Below, piece by piece: positions 34,340-42,552 of a DNA stretch of 53,766 nucleotides. Both the position numbers and the translations under genes were made by a program. Position 1 is the first letter of the stretch. Every line of letters starts with the position of its first letter. This stretch comes from Kitasatospora cheerisanensis KCTC 2395. Its GTDB lineage: Bacteria > Actinomycetota > Actinomycetes > Streptomycetales > Streptomycetaceae. The notes under the pieces were generated by a model. It was not told the DNA's origin. It searched no databases and was given only the letters and a program-made list of their open reading frames with translations. The stretch covers positions 7,588,452-7,642,217 of the forward strand of contig NZ_KK853997.1 in NCBI RefSeq assembly GCF_000696185.1, written 5' to 3'.

Positions 34340-34447
34340 GAGGCGTCGAGGGGTGCTGACGGGTGAGCCGGCTGGAGGGCCGGGCCGGGGATGCCGATAG
34401 GGGAGCAACCCCCCAGTGAGAGGCAGCGAGTGAGAGGCAGCGGTGCA

Positions 34448-34699
34448 ATGAGGCGAGTCGTGCTGGCCGTCGCCGTGCTGGCGTTGGCGGTGCTCGGGCC
34501 GGTGGGCACGGTGGCGGCGCCGACCCTCGGCCCGGCCGAGGGAGCGCCGGCAGCAGGAGCGCCGGCGGCGGGCGCACCGGCGGCGGCGCGTCGCCCGGCG
34601 GCTGGCCGGGTGCTGACGGGCCGTGAGGGGGACGGGCGGCCCCGGTCTCCGCGGGGGAGACCGGGGCCGCTCGTGGTGGCGCGGTGCGTCAGCCGGTGA
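34448..34699 (+). CDS. Doubtful small ORF with signal-like N terminus and AAGAP repeats
   Basis: ATG 34448 begins an 83-residue ORF: hydrophobic start RRVVLAVAVLALAVLGPVGT, then EGAPAAGAPAAGAPAAARRP. The C-terminal third runs through the hairpin terminator of the leftward chitinase gene and overlaps the chitinase 3' end. Coding character is weak there. It could be a small secreted or anchored peptide, but is more likely non-coding. Confidence 0.25.
   Translation: MRRVVLAVAVLALAVLGPVGTVAAPTLGPAEGAPAAGAPAAGAPAAARRPAAGRVLTGREGDGRPRSPRGRPGPLVVARCVSR
34638..34668 (-). terminator. Hairpin terminator of the chitinase gene
   Basis: GGCCCCGGTCTCC (34638-34650) and GGAGACCGGGGCC (34656-34668) form a perfect 13-bp stem with a 5-base loop, 20 bases after the chitinase stop. 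Confidence 0.8.
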
Positions 34700-36365
34700 A
34701 GCCGGCCGTGATGGTGCTGAACTGCCAGTCGTTCTGGGCGATGCCGGAGCAGGTCTCCTGGAGGCCGCCGCCCGCGCAGCCGCGGTCGCGGTTGACGGAC
34801 CAGAACGCGAGGCGGGCGATGTGGTTGGTGTTGGCCCAGTCTCGGATCGCGGTCCAGTTGGCGATGGTGGTGGTCTCGTTGTTGTCGCTGAGACCGTTCA
34901 TGCCGGAGATGCCCAGGTGCGAGTACGCGGTGGCGTCGTCCCAGCCGTAGACCGACTTCAGCTTGTTCTTCAGGCCGTTCGCCGCGCTGACGGTGGCGGC
35001 GTACATGTCGGTCGAGGCGTTGCCGAAGTCGAACGGCATGATGGTGAAGACGTCGATGTCCGCGCCGAGGGCCTTCGACTGCTCGATCAGCCGGTTGCCG
35101 TCCGCGGTCGGGCCACTGGTGGCGGTGCCGAACGTGACGATGGTCCGGATGCCCGGGTTCTTCTGCTTGACGATCTTCAGGGCGTTCAGGATGCGGTCCT
35201 GGACGGTGTAGTTCTCGAACTCGTCGGTGTTCTCGATGTCGATGTCGATCGCCTTCAACTGGTAGGCGTCGATGACCTTCTGGTACGCGCCAGCCAGTGC
35301 GGTGGCGTCCGCGCAGTTCGGGCCGAGCTTGTTGCCCGACCAGCCGCCGAAGGACGGGACGACGTCGCCGCCGGCGGCCCGCACCGCGTTGATGGTCTGC
35401 TGGTCCACGCCGTTCAGCAGCGGGCGCTGGCTGTCCCAGGTCGGGTTGCAGCCGTTCTGCGCCAGCACGAACGCCAGCGTGAACCACTTGATGCCGCTGG
35501 CGTTCATCACCGTGGTCGGCGACGGCGGGTTGCCCCAGCCGTTGTACAGGTACGGCGCGGCCTGCTTGAAGCCGCTCGGCGTTCCGCCGCCCGAAGTGGT
35601 GCTGACGGAGAGGGAGTTGGAGGCGGCGGAGGTGTTGCCGGCGGCGTCGTGGGCCTTGACGGTGAAGGTGTAGGCGGTGGAGGCGGTCAGGCCGGTGACG
35701 GTCGCGGTGGTGCCGGTGACGGTGGTGGCGAGGGTGCCGTTGCGGTAGACGTCGTAGCCGGTGACGCCGACGTTGTCGGTGGAGGCGCCCCAGGACAGCG
35801 AGACCTGCGTGGCGGCCGTCGCGGTGGCGACCAGGCCGCTCGGCGCGGTCGGCGCCTGCGTGTCGCCGGGAGTGCCGCCCGGGCCGTCCAGGCTGACGTC
35901 GTCCGCGTAGTAGGCGCCCTGGCCGAACCAGCCGTTCAGGTACACCTCGGCGCTGGTCTGGGTGGCGCCGGTGGTGAAGGTCACCGACAGCTGCTTCCAG
36001 TCCGACGCGGACGGCGTCCAGGTCGAGCCGCCGCCCGTCACGCCCAGGTAGACGTAGTTGCCGCGGACCCAGCTGGACAGCGTGTACGTGGTGTTGGGCT
36101 GCACCGCGACGGTCTGCGCGCACTTGGCGTTGTCCGAGGCGGTGACCGCGCCGGACAGCGCCTTGGACCCGCCGTGGACGGGCGTGGAGACCACCGAGCC
36201 GGTGCCGCCCGAGCAGGACCAGCCGCTCAGGGAGCCGGACTCGAAGCCGGGGTTGGTCAGGATGTTCGCGGCGCTCGCGGAGCTCGGGACGGCCGCGACC
36301 GCGGCCGACGCCAGCAGCAGCGCGGCGGCGCCGACCGCGGTGGCGCGGCGGTTGGGGGCATGCAC
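34689..36365 (-). CDS. Secreted GH18 chitinase with CBM and fibronectin type III modules
   Basis: The product has 558 residues from GTG 36365, with GGAGGT seven bases upstream. In order: signal peptide (1-32, ending ASA); a jelly-roll carbohydrate-binding module beginning NILTNPGFESGSLSGWSCSG (about 34-165); a fibronectin type III domain with APTAPSGLVATATAATQVSL (about 170-260); and a GH18 barrel. The catalytic signature AIDIDIENTDE gives D374, D376 and E378; GGDVVPSFGGWSG is the SxGG motif. It hydrolyses chitin by a substrate-assisted mechanism. A DasR-like site in its promoter suggests control by N-acetylglucosamine metabolism. Confidence 0.92.
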   Translation of the reverse strand: MHAPNRRATAVGAAALLLASAAVAAVPSSASAANILTNPGFESGSLSGWSCSGGTGSVVSTPVHGGSKALSGAVTASDNAKCAQTVAVQPNTTYTLSSWVRGNYVYLGVTGGGSTWTPSASDWKQLSVTFTTGATQTSAEVYLNGWFGQGAYYADDVSLDGPGGTPGDTQAPTAPSGLVATATAATQVSLSWGASTDNVGVTGYDVYRNGTLATTVTGTTATVTGLTASTAYTFTVKAHDAAGNTSAASNSLSVSTTSGGGTPSGFKQAAPYLYNGWGNPPSPTTVMNASGIKWFTLAFVLAQNGCNPTWDSQRPLLNGVDQQTINAVRAAGGDVVPSFGGWSGNKLGPNCADATALAGAYQKVIDAYQLKAIDIDIENTDEFENYTVQDRILNALKIVKQKNPGIRTIVTFGTATSGPTADGNRLIEQSKALGADIDVFTIMPFDFGNASTDMYAATVSAANGLKNKLKSVYGWDDATAYSHLGISGMNGLSDNNETTTIANWTAIRDWANTNHIARLAFWSVNRDRGCAGGGLQETCSGIAQNDWQFSTITAGFTG

Positions 36366-36416
36366 GGGGGTACCTCCAGTGGGGGATGGGGGTGGAGGTG
36401 CGGGGAGCGCGACAAC

Positions 36417-36446
36417 AAAATGGACTGGACCAATCCCCACTGTCAA
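36417..36446 (-). promoter_or_regulatory. Chitinase promoter with DasR-like (dre) operator
   Basis: On the reverse strand TTGACA (36446-36441) and CATTTT (36422-36417) are spaced 18 bases. Overlapping the -10 is ATTGGTCCAGTCCATT (forward 36419-36434), matching 12 of 16 positions of the dre consensus built on TGGTCTAGACCA. The geometry fits repression by DasR. Confidence 0.65.
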
Positions 36447-36473
36447 GACCAGGTCAAGGCGCGGACGGTGCGC

Positions 36474-36486
36474 TGACGGCCCGTCA
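36474..36486. repeat. Palindromic element TGACGGCCCGTCA (copy 2)
   Basis: A copy of the recurrent TGACGSNCCGTCA palindrome, 28 bases upstream of the chitinase -35 box. Confidence 0.6.
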
Positions 36487-36756
36487 AGACCCCTGCCGCT
36501 GCTCCGTCCGGGTGCCTTGCGGGCACGCCGCCGACCGCCCCGCCACCCAGCTCGGGCACGATCGTTCAGCCCTGCTGTGGCACCCGTTAAGAATTCCTCG
36601 ATGGACCGCACCCGCCGTGACCAGGCAGATTTCACCTGCCCGGCCCGGTGACCGCCGCACGCCGGGCCGCCCACCGGCCTGCCGATCCCGCGGCATGCCC
36701 GGACCCGGACCTGCCGACCGCAGGACCGTCCGCACTTCGCGTCAGGAGCCCTCGCA
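36487..36756. other. Gap between chitinase promoter and tdh (gene-free 36366-36756)
   Basis: No gene seen in the 391 bases between the divergent chitinase and threonine dehydrogenase starts. The left part holds the chitinase promoter. No riboswitch-like fold was recognised before tdh. Confidence 0.4.
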
Positions 36757-37788
36757 GTGAAGGCACTCGTCAAGCTGGACGCCGCCCCCGGCCTGTGGAT
36801 GACCGACGTCCCGGAGCCGGAGATCGGCCCGGGCGACGTCCTGATCAAGGTCCTGCGGACCGGCATCTGCGGCACCGACCTGCACATCCGCAAGTGGGAC
36901 GGCTGGGCGCAGCAGACCATCAAGACCCCGATGACCATCGGCCACGAGTTCGTCGGCGAGGTCGCCGCGCTCGGCTCCGCCGTCACCGACATCAACGTCG
37001 GCGACCTGGTCAGCGGCGAGGGCCACCTGGTCTGCGGCAAGTGCCGCAACTGCCTGGCCGGCCGCCGCCACCTGTGCCGCAACACGATCGGCCTGGGCGT
37101 CAACCGGGACGGCGCGTTCGCCGAGTACGTCGCGCTGCCCGCCTCCAACGTCTGGGTGCACCGCGTCCCGGTCGACCTCGACGTGGCCGCCATCTTCGAC
37201 CCGTTCGGCAACGCCGTGCACACCGCGCTGTCCTTCCCGCTGGTCGGCGAGGACGTGCTGGTCACCGGCGCCGGCCCGATCGGCATCATGGCCGCCGCCG
37301 TCGCCAAGCACGCCGGCGCCCGCAACGTGATGATCACCGACGTCTCGCCGTACCGCCTGGAGCTGGCCCGCAAGCTCGGCGTCACGCTCGCCCTGGACGT
37401 CTCCACCCACACCATCGAGGACGGCCAGCACCAGCTGGGCCTGCGCGAGGGCTTCGACGTCGGCCTGGAGATGTCCGGCCGCCCCGAGGCCATGCAGTCG
37501 ATGATCGCCAACATGACGCACGGCGGAAAGATCGCCATGCTCGGCCTGCCCGCCGACCAGTTCCCGATCGACTGGTCCGCGGTGGTCACCTCGATGCTCA
37601 CCATCAAGGGCATCTACGGCCGCGAGATGTTCGAGACCTGGTACGCGATGTCCGTGCTGCTCGAGGGCGGACTCGACCTCACCCCGGTGATCACCGGCCG
37701 GCACCCCGTCCAGGAGTTCGAGGCCGCCTTCGACGAGGCCGCCGGCGGCAACTGCGGCAAGGTCATCCTCGACTGGACCACGCTCTAA
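36757..37788 (+). CDS. tdh: L-threonine 3-dehydrogenase
   Basis: The product has 343 residues from GTG 36757, with AGGAG eight bases upstream. It is a medium-chain zinc dehydrogenase: RTGICGTDLHI (catalytic zinc cysteine), IGHEFVGEV, the structural zinc cluster CGKCRNCLAGRRHLC, and the NAD-binding VLVTGAGPIGIMAAAVAKHA. WDGWAQQTIKTPMTIGHEF and GNAVHTALSFPLVGEDVL are hallmarks of Tdh. It oxidises L-threonine to 2-amino-3-ketobutyrate with NAD. The ligase gene kbl follows after 48 bases, completing the pathway to glycine and acetyl-CoA. Confidence 0.95.
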   Translation: MKALVKLDAAPGLWMTDVPEPEIGPGDVLIKVLRTGICGTDLHIRKWDGWAQQTIKTPMTIGHEFVGEVAALGSAVTDINVGDLVSGEGHLVCGKCRNCLAGRRHLCRNTIGLGVNRDGAFAEYVALPASNVWVHRVPVDLDVAAIFDPFGNAVHTALSFPLVGEDVLVTGAGPIGIMAAAVAKHAGARNVMITDVSPYRLELARKLGVTLALDVSTHTIEDGQHQLGLREGFDVGLEMSGRPEAMQSMIANMTHGGKIAMLGLPADQFPIDWSAVVTSMLTIKGIYGREMFETWYAMSVLLEGGLDLTPVITGRHPVQEFEAAFDEAAGGNCGKVILDWTTL

Positions 37789-37836
37789 ACCGCAAGCTCG
37801 ACAAGCCAGTTGACACTTCGTTAGGAGCGACCCCCC

Positions 37837-39027
37837 GTGTTCGACACCGTCCGCGACGACCTCGCCGCCACCCTCGACGAGATCCGCGAAGCCGGCCTGT
37901 TCAAGCCCGAGCGCGTCATCGGCACCCCGCAGTCCGCCGAGATCACCGTCACCTCCGGCAACGGCGGCCAGGTGCTCAACTTCTGCGCCAACAACTACCT
38001 CGGCCTCGCCGACCACCCCAAGGTCGTCGACTCCGCCAAGGAGGCGCTGGACCGCTGGGGCTACGGCATGGCCTCGGTCCGCTTCATCTGCGGCACCCAG
38101 GACGTGCACAAGGAACTGGAGCAGCGGCTCTCCCAGTTCCTCGGCCAGGAGGACACGATCCTCTACTCCTCCTGCTTCGACGCCAACGGCGGCGTCTTCG
38201 AGACCCTCCTCGACGAGCGCGACGCGGTCATCTCCGACGCCCTCAACCACGCCTCCATCATCGACGGCATCCGCCTGTGCAAGGCGCGCCGCCACCGCTA
38301 CGCCAACCGCGACCTGGCCGACCTGGAGCAGCAGCTCAAGGACAGCCAGGACGCCCGCCGCCGCCTGATCGTCACCGACGGCGTGTTCTCCATGGACGGC
38401 TACATCGCGCCGCTCGCCGAGATCTGCGACCTCGCCGACCGCTACAACGCGATGGTCATGGTCGACGACTCGCACGCCGTCGGCTTCGTCGGCCCCACCG
38501 GCCGAGGCACCCCCGAACTGCACGGCGTGATGGACCGGGTGGACATCATCACCGGCACCCTCGGCAAGGCCCTCGGCGGCGCGTCCGGCGGCTACGTCGC
38601 CGCCCGCCGCGAGATCGTCGCCCTGCTGCGCCAGCGCTCCCGCCCGTACCTGTTCTCCAACTCCCTCGCCCCGGTGATCGCGGCCGCCTCGCTGACCGTG
38701 CTCGACCTGCTGGAGACCAGCGACGACCTGCGGGCCAAGCTCGCCGCCAACACCGAGCTGTTCCGCACGAAGATGACCGAGGCCGGGTTCGAGATCCTGC
38801 CCGGCGAGCACCCGATCGCCCCGGTCATGGTCGGCGACGCCGCCAAGGCCGGCCGCCTCGCCGAACTGCTCCTGGAGCGCGGCGTCTACGTGATCGGCTT
38901 CTCCTACCCGGTGGTGCCGCACGGCGCCGCCCGGATCCGGGTCCAGCTGTCCGCCGCGCACAGCACCGAGGACGTCGAGCGCGCCGTCGCCGCGTTCGTC
39001 GACGCCCGCGCCGCGCTCGGCGAGTAG
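37837..39027 (+). CDS. kbl: Glycine C-acetyltransferase (2-amino-3-ketobutyrate CoA ligase)
   Basis: The product has 396 residues from GTG 37837; AGGAG lies about ten bases upstream. It is a PLP-dependent alpha-oxoamine synthase: FCANNYLGLADHPKVVDSAK near the start, SVRFICGTQDVHKELEQRLS, MVMVDDSHAVGFVGPTGRGT, and the PLP lysine in IITGTLGKALGGASGGYV. It cleaves 2-amino-3-ketobutyrate with CoA to glycine and acetyl-CoA. It forms an operon with tdh and is followed by a strong terminator. Confidence 0.95.
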   Translation: MFDTVRDDLAATLDEIREAGLFKPERVIGTPQSAEITVTSGNGGQVLNFCANNYLGLADHPKVVDSAKEALDRWGYGMASVRFICGTQDVHKELEQRLSQFLGQEDTILYSSCFDANGGVFETLLDERDAVISDALNHASIIDGIRLCKARRHRYANRDLADLEQQLKDSQDARRRLIVTDGVFSMDGYIAPLAEICDLADRYNAMVMVDDSHAVGFVGPTGRGTPELHGVMDRVDIITGTLGKALGGASGGYVAARREIVALLRQRSRPYLFSNSLAPVIAAASLTVLDLLETSDDLRAKLAANTELFRTKMTEAGFEILPGEHPIAPVMVGDAAKAGRLAELLLERGVYVIGFSYPVVPHGAARIRVQLSAAHSTEDVERAVAAFVDARAALGE

Positions 39028-39108
39028 CCCCCAGCCTGGCGCGGGCAACCCTCAACCGCGCCGTCCCCGACGGGCCGCCCACCTCCCATCCCCCGGGCGG
39101 CCCGCCGA

Positions 39109-39141
39109 GGCGCGGGGAGCCACCCCCCGGCTCCCCGCGCC
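39109..39141 (+). terminator. Terminator of the tdh-kbl operon
   Basis: GGCGCGGGGAGCC (39109-39121) and GGCTCCCCGCGCC (39129-39141) form a perfect 13-bp stem with a 7-base loop. Confidence 0.8.
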
Positions 39142-39209
39142 ACCACCTTCTCCGCGGCCGACCCCGTCACCTGGACGGAGCACCCCCGCGACGCTGGCAG
39201 AATTGATCC

Positions 39210-40142
39210 GTGATCGACGCACGACGGCTGCGGACCCTGCGGGCCGTGGCCGACCACCGGACCGTGACCGCCGCGGCGGCCGCGCTCTACCTCACCCCCT
39301 CCGCGGTCTCCCAGCAGCTCGCCGCCCTCGAACAGGAGACCGGCCACACCCTGCTGGTCCGCGACGGCCGGGGCGTCCGCCTCACCGCCGCCGGCGAGAT
39401 CCTGGTCTGCCACGCCGACGCCGTCCTCGCCCAACTGGAACGCGCCGAGGCCGACCTGGCCGCCTACAGCGCCGGCGCGGCCGGCGAAGTCACCGTCGCC
39501 GCGTTCGCCACCGGCATCGCCATGGTCCTCGCCCCCGCGATCGCCGCCCTGGCCGGCACCGACCCCGGCCTGCGCGTCAAGGCGCTCGACGCCGAGGGCG
39601 ACGCCAGCCTGCCGATGCTGCTCGACGGCCGCGCCGACATCGCCGTCGCCGTCGAGTACCGCGGCGCGCCGCGCCCCGACGACCGGCGGCTGACCCGGCT
39701 CCCGCTGTACGCCGAACCCTTCGACGCCGTCCTGCCGCTCGGCCACCCGCTGGCCGTCGGCCACGGCCCGGTCGCCGTCGCCGACCTCGCCGCCGAACCG
39801 TGGATCGGCCCCTATCCCGGCAACCCCTGCCACGACGTGGTCCTGCTGGCCTGCGAGAACGCCGGCTTCCAGCCGCGCCTGGTGCACTCCTCCGACGACT
39901 TCAGCGCCGTCACCGCGCTCGCCTCGGCCGGCGCCGGCGTCGCCCTCGTCCCGCGCTCCGCGCTGCGCGGCACCGACCCCGGCCGGGTCGCCGTCCGCCC
40001 CGTCGACAGCGCCCTCGCCACCCGCAAGGTGTTCGCCGCGACCCGGGCCGGCGCCGAACTCCACCCGCTGCTGCGCCCCGTCCTGCTCGCCCTCGCCGAA
40101 GCCGCCGGCCACCTCGACTGCCGCCCCGCCCAGCCCGCCTGA
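39210..40142 (+). CDS. LysR-family transcriptional regulator
   Basis: The product has 310 residues from GTG 39210; CAGAAT six bases upstream suggests a leaderless start. The HTH reads LRTLRAVADHRTVTAAAAAL, then SAVSQQLAALEQETGHTLLV, and the effector domain starts GEVTVAAFATGIAMVLAPAI. It lies downstream of tdh-kbl behind a terminator, so whether it controls that operon is open; such genes also regulate unlinked amino-acid or aromatic pathways. Confidence 0.9.
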   Translation: MIDARRLRTLRAVADHRTVTAAAAALYLTPSAVSQQLAALEQETGHTLLVRDGRGVRLTAAGEILVCHADAVLAQLERAEADLAAYSAGAAGEVTVAAFATGIAMVLAPAIAALAGTDPGLRVKALDAEGDASLPMLLDGRADIAVAVEYRGAPRPDDRRLTRLPLYAEPFDAVLPLGHPLAVGHGPVAVADLAAEPWIGPYPGNPCHDVVLLACENAGFQPRLVHSSDDFSAVTALASAGAGVALVPRSALRGTDPGRVAVRPVDSALATRKVFAATRAGAELHPLLRPVLLALAEAAGHLDCRPAQPA

Positions 40143-40254
40143 CGGCTCGCCGGGCTTTCCGTACGGCCCGTCACCGGCGGAAAACCGTTCGACCGGCCGC
40201 CGGCCGGCCCCTACCGTCGGTACCCGGAGCAACGGAACCGGAAGGGGGCGCGCC

Positions 40255-40398
40255 ATGTCGGAGCAGCAGCAGGAGGACCAGCAGGATCCGCGGCACGTCG
40301 CCTGGACGTCGGCCCGGCGGGCCGAGCGCCGGGCCGCCCTGGTGGCGCGGATCCGCGCGGCCAACGCGGAGACGCTGGAGAGGCTGGCCGAGCTGTGA
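40255..40398 (+). CDS. Small antitoxin candidate of a Doc-type toxin-antitoxin pair
   Basis: The product has 47 residues: ATG 40255 follows a GGAAGGGGG ribosome site. MSEQQQEDQQDPRHVAWTSA is acidic and Gln-rich, then RRAERRAALVARIRAANAET is an amphipathic basic helix ending LERLAEL. The stop overlaps the start of the Doc gene (GTGA). Position, size and coupling are those of a type II antitoxin. The peptide lacks an obvious Phd DNA-binding domain, so the fold is unknown. Confidence 0.65.
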   Translation: MSEQQQEDQQDPRHVAWTSARRAERRAALVARIRAANAETLERLAEL

Positions 40399-40781
40399 CG
40401 CACCGTCAGCCCGTCGACCACCTGGACGATGACGACCTCGACTGGCTGCTGGGCGACGCCGCCGCCGTCCGCGAGCCCTCGCTGCTGCAGTCCGCGCTGG
40501 GCCGGCCGCGGGCCACGGTGTTCGGCGCCGACGCCTACCCGGACGTGTGGACCAAGGCCGTCGCGCTCGGCGAGTCCCTGGCCCGCAACCACCCCATGAC
40601 GGACCGGAACAAGCGCACTGCCTTCGAGTCGATGCTGCTGTTCCTCGACTACAACCGGCAGCCCTACACCGACCCGCACCCCGACGCGGCCGTCGAGTTC
40701 GTGCTGCGCCTCGCCCAGGGCGGCTACGCCGGCCGCCTGTCGGACGCGGTCGCCGACTTCCGCCGGATGCTGGGGCAGTAG
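40395..40781 (+). CDS. Doc/Fic-family toxin (death-on-curing type)
   Basis: The product has 128 residues; GTG 40395 overlaps the upstream stop. The Fic/Doc motif appears as NHPMTDRNKRTAFESMLLFL, against the canonical HxFxxANKR or HPFxDGNGR. The histidine, aspartate, asparagine and NKR end are kept, while the Phe is Met and the Gly/Ala is Arg. Doc proteins phosphorylate EF-Tu, Fic proteins AMPylate targets; which applies here cannot be read. FGADAYPDVWTKAVALGESL precedes the motif as in Doc homologues. Confidence 0.82.
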   Translation: MTHRQPVDHLDDDDLDWLLGDAAAVREPSLLQSALGRPRATVFGADAYPDVWTKAVALGESLARNHPMTDRNKRTAFESMLLFLDYNRQPYTDPHPDAAVEFVLRLAQGGYAGRLSDAVADFRRMLGQ

Positions 40782-40786
40782 CGGCC

Positions 40787-40860
40787 GACGCCCCGTCAGG
40801 GCGCGGTCCGGGCGACCGGTCTGGCCGCGATTCCGGACGCCCCGTCAGGGCGCTGTCCGG
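40787..40860. repeat. Two 25-bp direct repeats at the TetR gene end
   Basis: Copies at 40787-40811 and 40836-40860 differ by one base; both begin GACGCCCCGTCAGGGCGC. The inner CGCCC/GGGCG arms can form a small hairpin. The second copy contains the TetR stop codon. Confidence 0.65.
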
Positions 40861-41407
40861 ACGCCTCTCAGGGCCAGGGCGAGCAGGCGGTGGGCGCGGT
40901 CCGGGGCCGGGTCGGCGGTGGTGGCGAGGGCGATGCCGAGGGCGAGGTCGAGCAGGTCGTCCGCCCGGACGTCCGGGCGGACGGCGTCCGACCGGCGGGC
41001 ACGGGCCGTCAACTCCTCGGCGGCGGCGCGGATCCGGGCCGCGCAGTCGAGGCCCGCCTCGTGCTCGGCGGCCTCCAGCAGGGCCGCGCCGCCCAGGCCC
41101 TGGTTCGCCCGGGCGTGGTCGACGAAGGCCGCCAGCCACTCGGCGAGGCCGTCCCCGGCCGACGGGGCGGCGAGCAGCTCGCGGCCGCGCTCGGTGAGGC
41201 GGTCGATCCGGTCGGCGACCAGTGCGGCCAGCAGCGGGCCCCGGCCGGGAAGTGCCGGTACAGGGTGCCCGGGCCGACGCCCGCCCGGCGGGCCACCTCG
41301 TTGAGCGAGGCGCCGGGGCCGCTCGCCGCGAACACCTCCTCGGCCGCGGCCAGTACGGCCAGGCGGTTGCGCTGCGCGTCGGAGCGCGGCGTCCGGTCGG
41401 CGGTCAT
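40845..41407 (-). pseudogene. TetR-family regulator, single frameshift
   Basis: From ATG 41407 the HTH is typical: NRLAVLAAAEEVFAASGPGA, LNEVARRAGVGPGTLYRHFP. Directly after this the frame is lost in CCGGCCGGGG (about 41248). The C-terminal ligand domain continues in the next frame: PLLAALVADRIDRLTERGRE to the stop at 40845. The shift equals one missing base; restored length is 187 residues. The divergent spacer carries two palindromic operators. It is the likely repressor of the F420-type oxidoreductase. Confidence 0.85.
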
Positions 41408-41452
41408 GCGCGAACACCTCGCCTCGGTGCGGGCCCGGCGGGGGCTGGTCAA

Positions 41453-41509
41453 ACGGAGAGCCGCTCCGTATCGTAGCGAAGGCGAAACGGAGAGCCTCTC
41501 CGCTTCGCC
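41453..41509. promoter_or_regulatory. Two TetR-type operators in the divergent promoter
   Basis: ACGGAG...CTCCGT spans 41453-41469. CGGAGAG-C-CTCTCCG spans 41488-41502 and extends to a near-perfect 29-bp palindrome at 41481-41509 with outer arms GGCGAA/TTCGCC. A TATCGT (-10-like) lies between them. The sites share CGGAGAGCC, which fits one TetR dimer type binding twice. Confidence 0.75.
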
Positions 41510-41555
41510 TTCGCGGCCCGCCCGGCCGCGCCGACTCGCTCCAGGGGGACCGGAC

Positions 41556-42478
41556 ATGACCGACCATCAGCTGCGCGAGGACCTGGGCCGGATCGGCCTG
41601 TGGACCTTCGCCTTCGAACAGCAGCCCGCCGCGGCGGTCCGCGAGGCCGCCGCCGAGATCGACGAACTCGGCTACGGCGCCCTGTGGTTCGGCGAGGGCG
41701 AGGGTCGCGACAGCTTCGGCCAGGCCTGGCTGCTGCTCGACGCCACCCGCCGGATCACCGTCGCCTCCGGCATCGCCGACATGGGCCGGCGCACCCCGCA
41801 GGCCACCGCCGCCGCCACCCGCACCCTCGACGACGCCCACCCCGGCCGCTACCTGCTCGGCCTCGGCGGCCACCGGGTGGCCGGCACCCCCGGCGCCACC
41901 CCCGCCGGCCCGCTGGCCGGCACCCGCGGCTACCTCGACGACCTCGACGCCGCCCCGGCGGCCCCGCCGCCACCGCTGCCGACCCCGTCCGCCGCCGGCT
42001 GCTGGCCGCCCTCGGACCCGCCATGCTCCGGCTCGCCGCCGCCCGAACCGCCGGCGCCCACACCTACTTCGTGCCGCCCGAGCACACCGCCCTGGCCCGC
42101 ACCGCCCTCGGCCCCGACGCCGTCCTCGCCGTCGAACAGGCCGTCGTGCTCGACCCCGACCCGGCCCGCGCCCGGGAGACCGCCACCGCCCACGTCGCCG
42201 TGTACACCACCTACGCCGCCCACCAGCAGGCCAACCTGCGCCGCCTCGGCTTCACCGACCAGGACCTGGCGCCCGCCCCGAGCCGCCGCCTGGTCGACGC
42301 CCTGGTCGCGCACGGCGACCTCGACGCCGTCGCCCGCCGGGTCGGCGAACACCTCGACGCCGGCGCCGACCACGTCTGCCTCCAGGTCCTCACCCCCGAC
42401 CCGGCCGAACTCCCGCTGCCCGCCTGGCGCGAACTGGCCGCCGCGCTGCTCCCGCCCGGGGCCGGACCCGCGTCCTGA
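41556..42478 (+). pseudogene. LLM-class F420-dependent oxidoreductase, single frameshift
   Basis: ATG 41556 follows AGGGGGA. The N-terminal barrel half is clear: LGRIGLWTFAFEQQPAAAVR, IDELGYGALWFGEGEGRDSF, ITVASGIADMGRRTPQATAA. The frame is lost in the GCCCC-rich stretch near 41960-42000; the second half continues one frame over: LAALGPAMLRLAAARTAGAH, YFVPPEHTALARTALG, to the stop at 42478. One missing base restores 307 residues. It matches a short F420-LLM subfamily (remembered as TIGR03620). Divergent TetR control suggests inducible reduction or detoxification. Confidence 0.82.
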
Positions 42479-42552
42479 CGGACCGCCGAGGGCGCTGGCA
42501 TATGCTGCCGGTGGTCCGCGCCGACCGCCACCCACCTCGCAGGAGTGCCCAG

